This document shows, piece by piece, positions 62,711 to 64,000 of a DNA stretch of 64,000 bases. The notes under the pieces were generated by a model. The model made no database searches. It was given only the letters and a program-made list of their open reading frames with translations, and was not told where the DNA came from. The stretch comes from Pempheris klunzingeri (taxonomy: Eukaryota > Chordata > Actinopteri > Acropomatiformes > Pempheridae): contig NC_092017.1 of NCBI RefSeq assembly GCF_042242105.1, positions 15,648,432 to 15,712,431 of the forward strand. The letters are read 5' to 3'. Both the position numbers and the translations under genes were made by a program. How positions within the stretch are numbered: position 1 is the stretch's first letter; every line of letters begins with the position of its first letter.

Positions 62711-64000
62711 CTGCGAGGCCATAACACACAAGTTACTGTGACAGCTATAGGGGCTGCTGCTGGATAGGGTGCATGAACTGCACGCTACCAGGGACAAAGA
62801 ATGGACAAGATAGACACCTGCTACTTTAACTGAGGAGAAGAACAGAAATGGAAACACAGGGATGAAAATGACAGCAGCAGTGTGTGTATCTTGGGTCCTA
62901 CAGCCCACATGTTGTAAAGTCACAGTAATGTGTTGGTGAAACCTCAGCTAAATCATAAAAACATATACATACAAGAATGCAAGTGAAAGACAATTAAAAA
63001 AAAAAAACACTATTACATATAAAAGTAGGAATATGTGTCATTTTGGCTCAAGGCAGGTTATGCCTGAGGCAACGTTCTTATTTGATCACTTATAGTTGAA
63101 ATCATTAGGATTTTCATGAAATTAAAACTATGGTCAGCATTAACGCTAACTCATCAGGTTGCTTATGAGATTGTGGAAAAAGGTCAATTATTGACCGACT
63201 TTTAAAACAACAGTTGGTTTGGCTGCACTGTAAACAAATACCTGTGCTGCTTTACAATTTTATTTCTAATAAAGTAGTTGCTCAACAAGTGTTTCCTGCA
63301 CGGACCCTGACAGAAAGCCGCCCACCTCTGAGCCTGGTTCTGTTCGAGGTTTCTTCCCAAGTTTTTCCTGCCACTGTTGCCTAATATAATATCTGATGCT
63401 GCTCATGTGAGGATTCTTGAATCATTAATTTTGAATTCCTGAAGCATTGGGTCTCTCTCTTAATTAGAGAGTTTGGTCTAGACCTGCTCTTTATGGAAAG
63501 TGTCCTGAGATAACGCTGTTATGAATTGGCAGTATATAAACAAAGATTGATTGACTGATTGATTGATTAATTGCTCCCAGAATTCTGGGAAGTGTGGGAT
63601 CAAACACCAAGTTACCATGGGACGGAAATCTAAAGGATTATGATAATTTCATCCCATTATGGACACAATTCAATTCCTGCTAGTTAAAAATCAAAAAAAT
63701 CTCAACAAGATGCAAGAAACACAGAGACACAAAGAAAACTGAACAATCAAATTAGTCACAACAGAGGAAAACCAAAGTGCAATGAAAACAAACAGATGCC
63801 CTCGCCCAAGTGAATCTAGACTTCAGCAATGAAGACGCAGGTTGATGGAAAACGCACAGTGATTGGACTAGAAGGCTCTGGGTCTGCCGGCTTGACACTG
63901 AACCACTAAGCCAGGTTCAAGTAGTTGACTGCTCAGGTTAATAGTTATGATTACGAGGAGGAAACTAGTTGCTTCTTGTTTTATTCAGTTTCTTTCACCA
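62711..64000. other. mfn1 intronic sequence
   Basis: No further mfn1 exon was recognised to the right of the acceptor at 62711. The stretch holds an A-rich run near 62995-63007 and an interspersed repeat tail at 63296-63568. Confidence 0.5.
63296..63568. repeat. Interspersed retroelement-type tail ending in GATT repeats
   Basis: TCTGAGCCTGGTTCTGTTCG, AGGTTTCTTCCCAAG, TTTTTCCTGCCACTGTTGCC and GGCAGTATATAAACAAAGAT follow the order of a 3' tail that I know from a highly abundant teleost retroelement-like repeat. It ends in (GATT)n at about 63546-63568, consistent with a short simple-repeat tail. It lies in an mfn1 intron. Confidence 0.6.

Overview
The window is vertebrate nuclear DNA, almost certainly a teleost fish and probably a percomorph. 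The genes are split by short GT-AG introns. Their proteins read as one-to-one orthologues of human genes. The spacers carry CA/GT microsatellites and dispersed repeat families that I recognise as typical of teleosts. All identifications come from translating exons by eye against remembered vertebrate proteins; no search was run.

From left to right: usp13 (minus strand, 5' end only, 1-8209); ndufb5 (minus, complete, 9970-13707); mrpl47 (plus, complete, 14837-16964); actl6a (minus, complete, 14 coding exons, 18073-26865); aldh7a1 (plus, one uninterrupted 542-codon reading frame, 28069-29697); an approximately 7.5 kb spacer; gnb4 (plus, complete, 43850-50673, with a noncoding first exon near 37757 and a long 3' UTR); and mfn1 (minus, 3' part only, 57758-62710). 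The set usp13, ndufb5, mrpl47, actl6a, gnb4, mfn1 is the block found on human chromosome 3q26.33, so this is a conserved microsynteny segment.

The exception is aldh7a1. In human it lies on another chromosome and has many introns. Here the coding sequence has no intron and starts 1.2 kb from the divergent actl6a start. A good splice acceptor lies 5 bases before its ATG, and a good donor lies at 27099 beside the actl6a promoter. The simplest reading is an old, intact retrogene that uses a first exon from the actl6a bidirectional promoter.

Three of the genes serve mitochondria directly: ndufb5 in complex I, mrpl47 in the mitochondrial ribosome, and mfn1 in outer-membrane fusion. aldh7a1 handles lysine catabolism and aldehyde clearance in mitochondria and cytosol. 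usp13 is a deubiquitinase, actl6a is a chromatin-remodelling subunit, and gnb4 is a G-protein beta subunit. They are ordinary independent vertebrate genes and do not form an operon.

I found no undescribed multi-gene system. The most distinctive signals are the intronless aldh7a1, a 26-bp tandem array of inverted CCAAT boxes between ndufb5 and mrpl47, a GC-AG intron in actl6a, a perfect 19-bp hairpin in a usp13 intron, a CRE/RFX-box pair in the aldh7a1-gnb4 spacer, and a fold-back repeat inside the gnb4 3' UTR.
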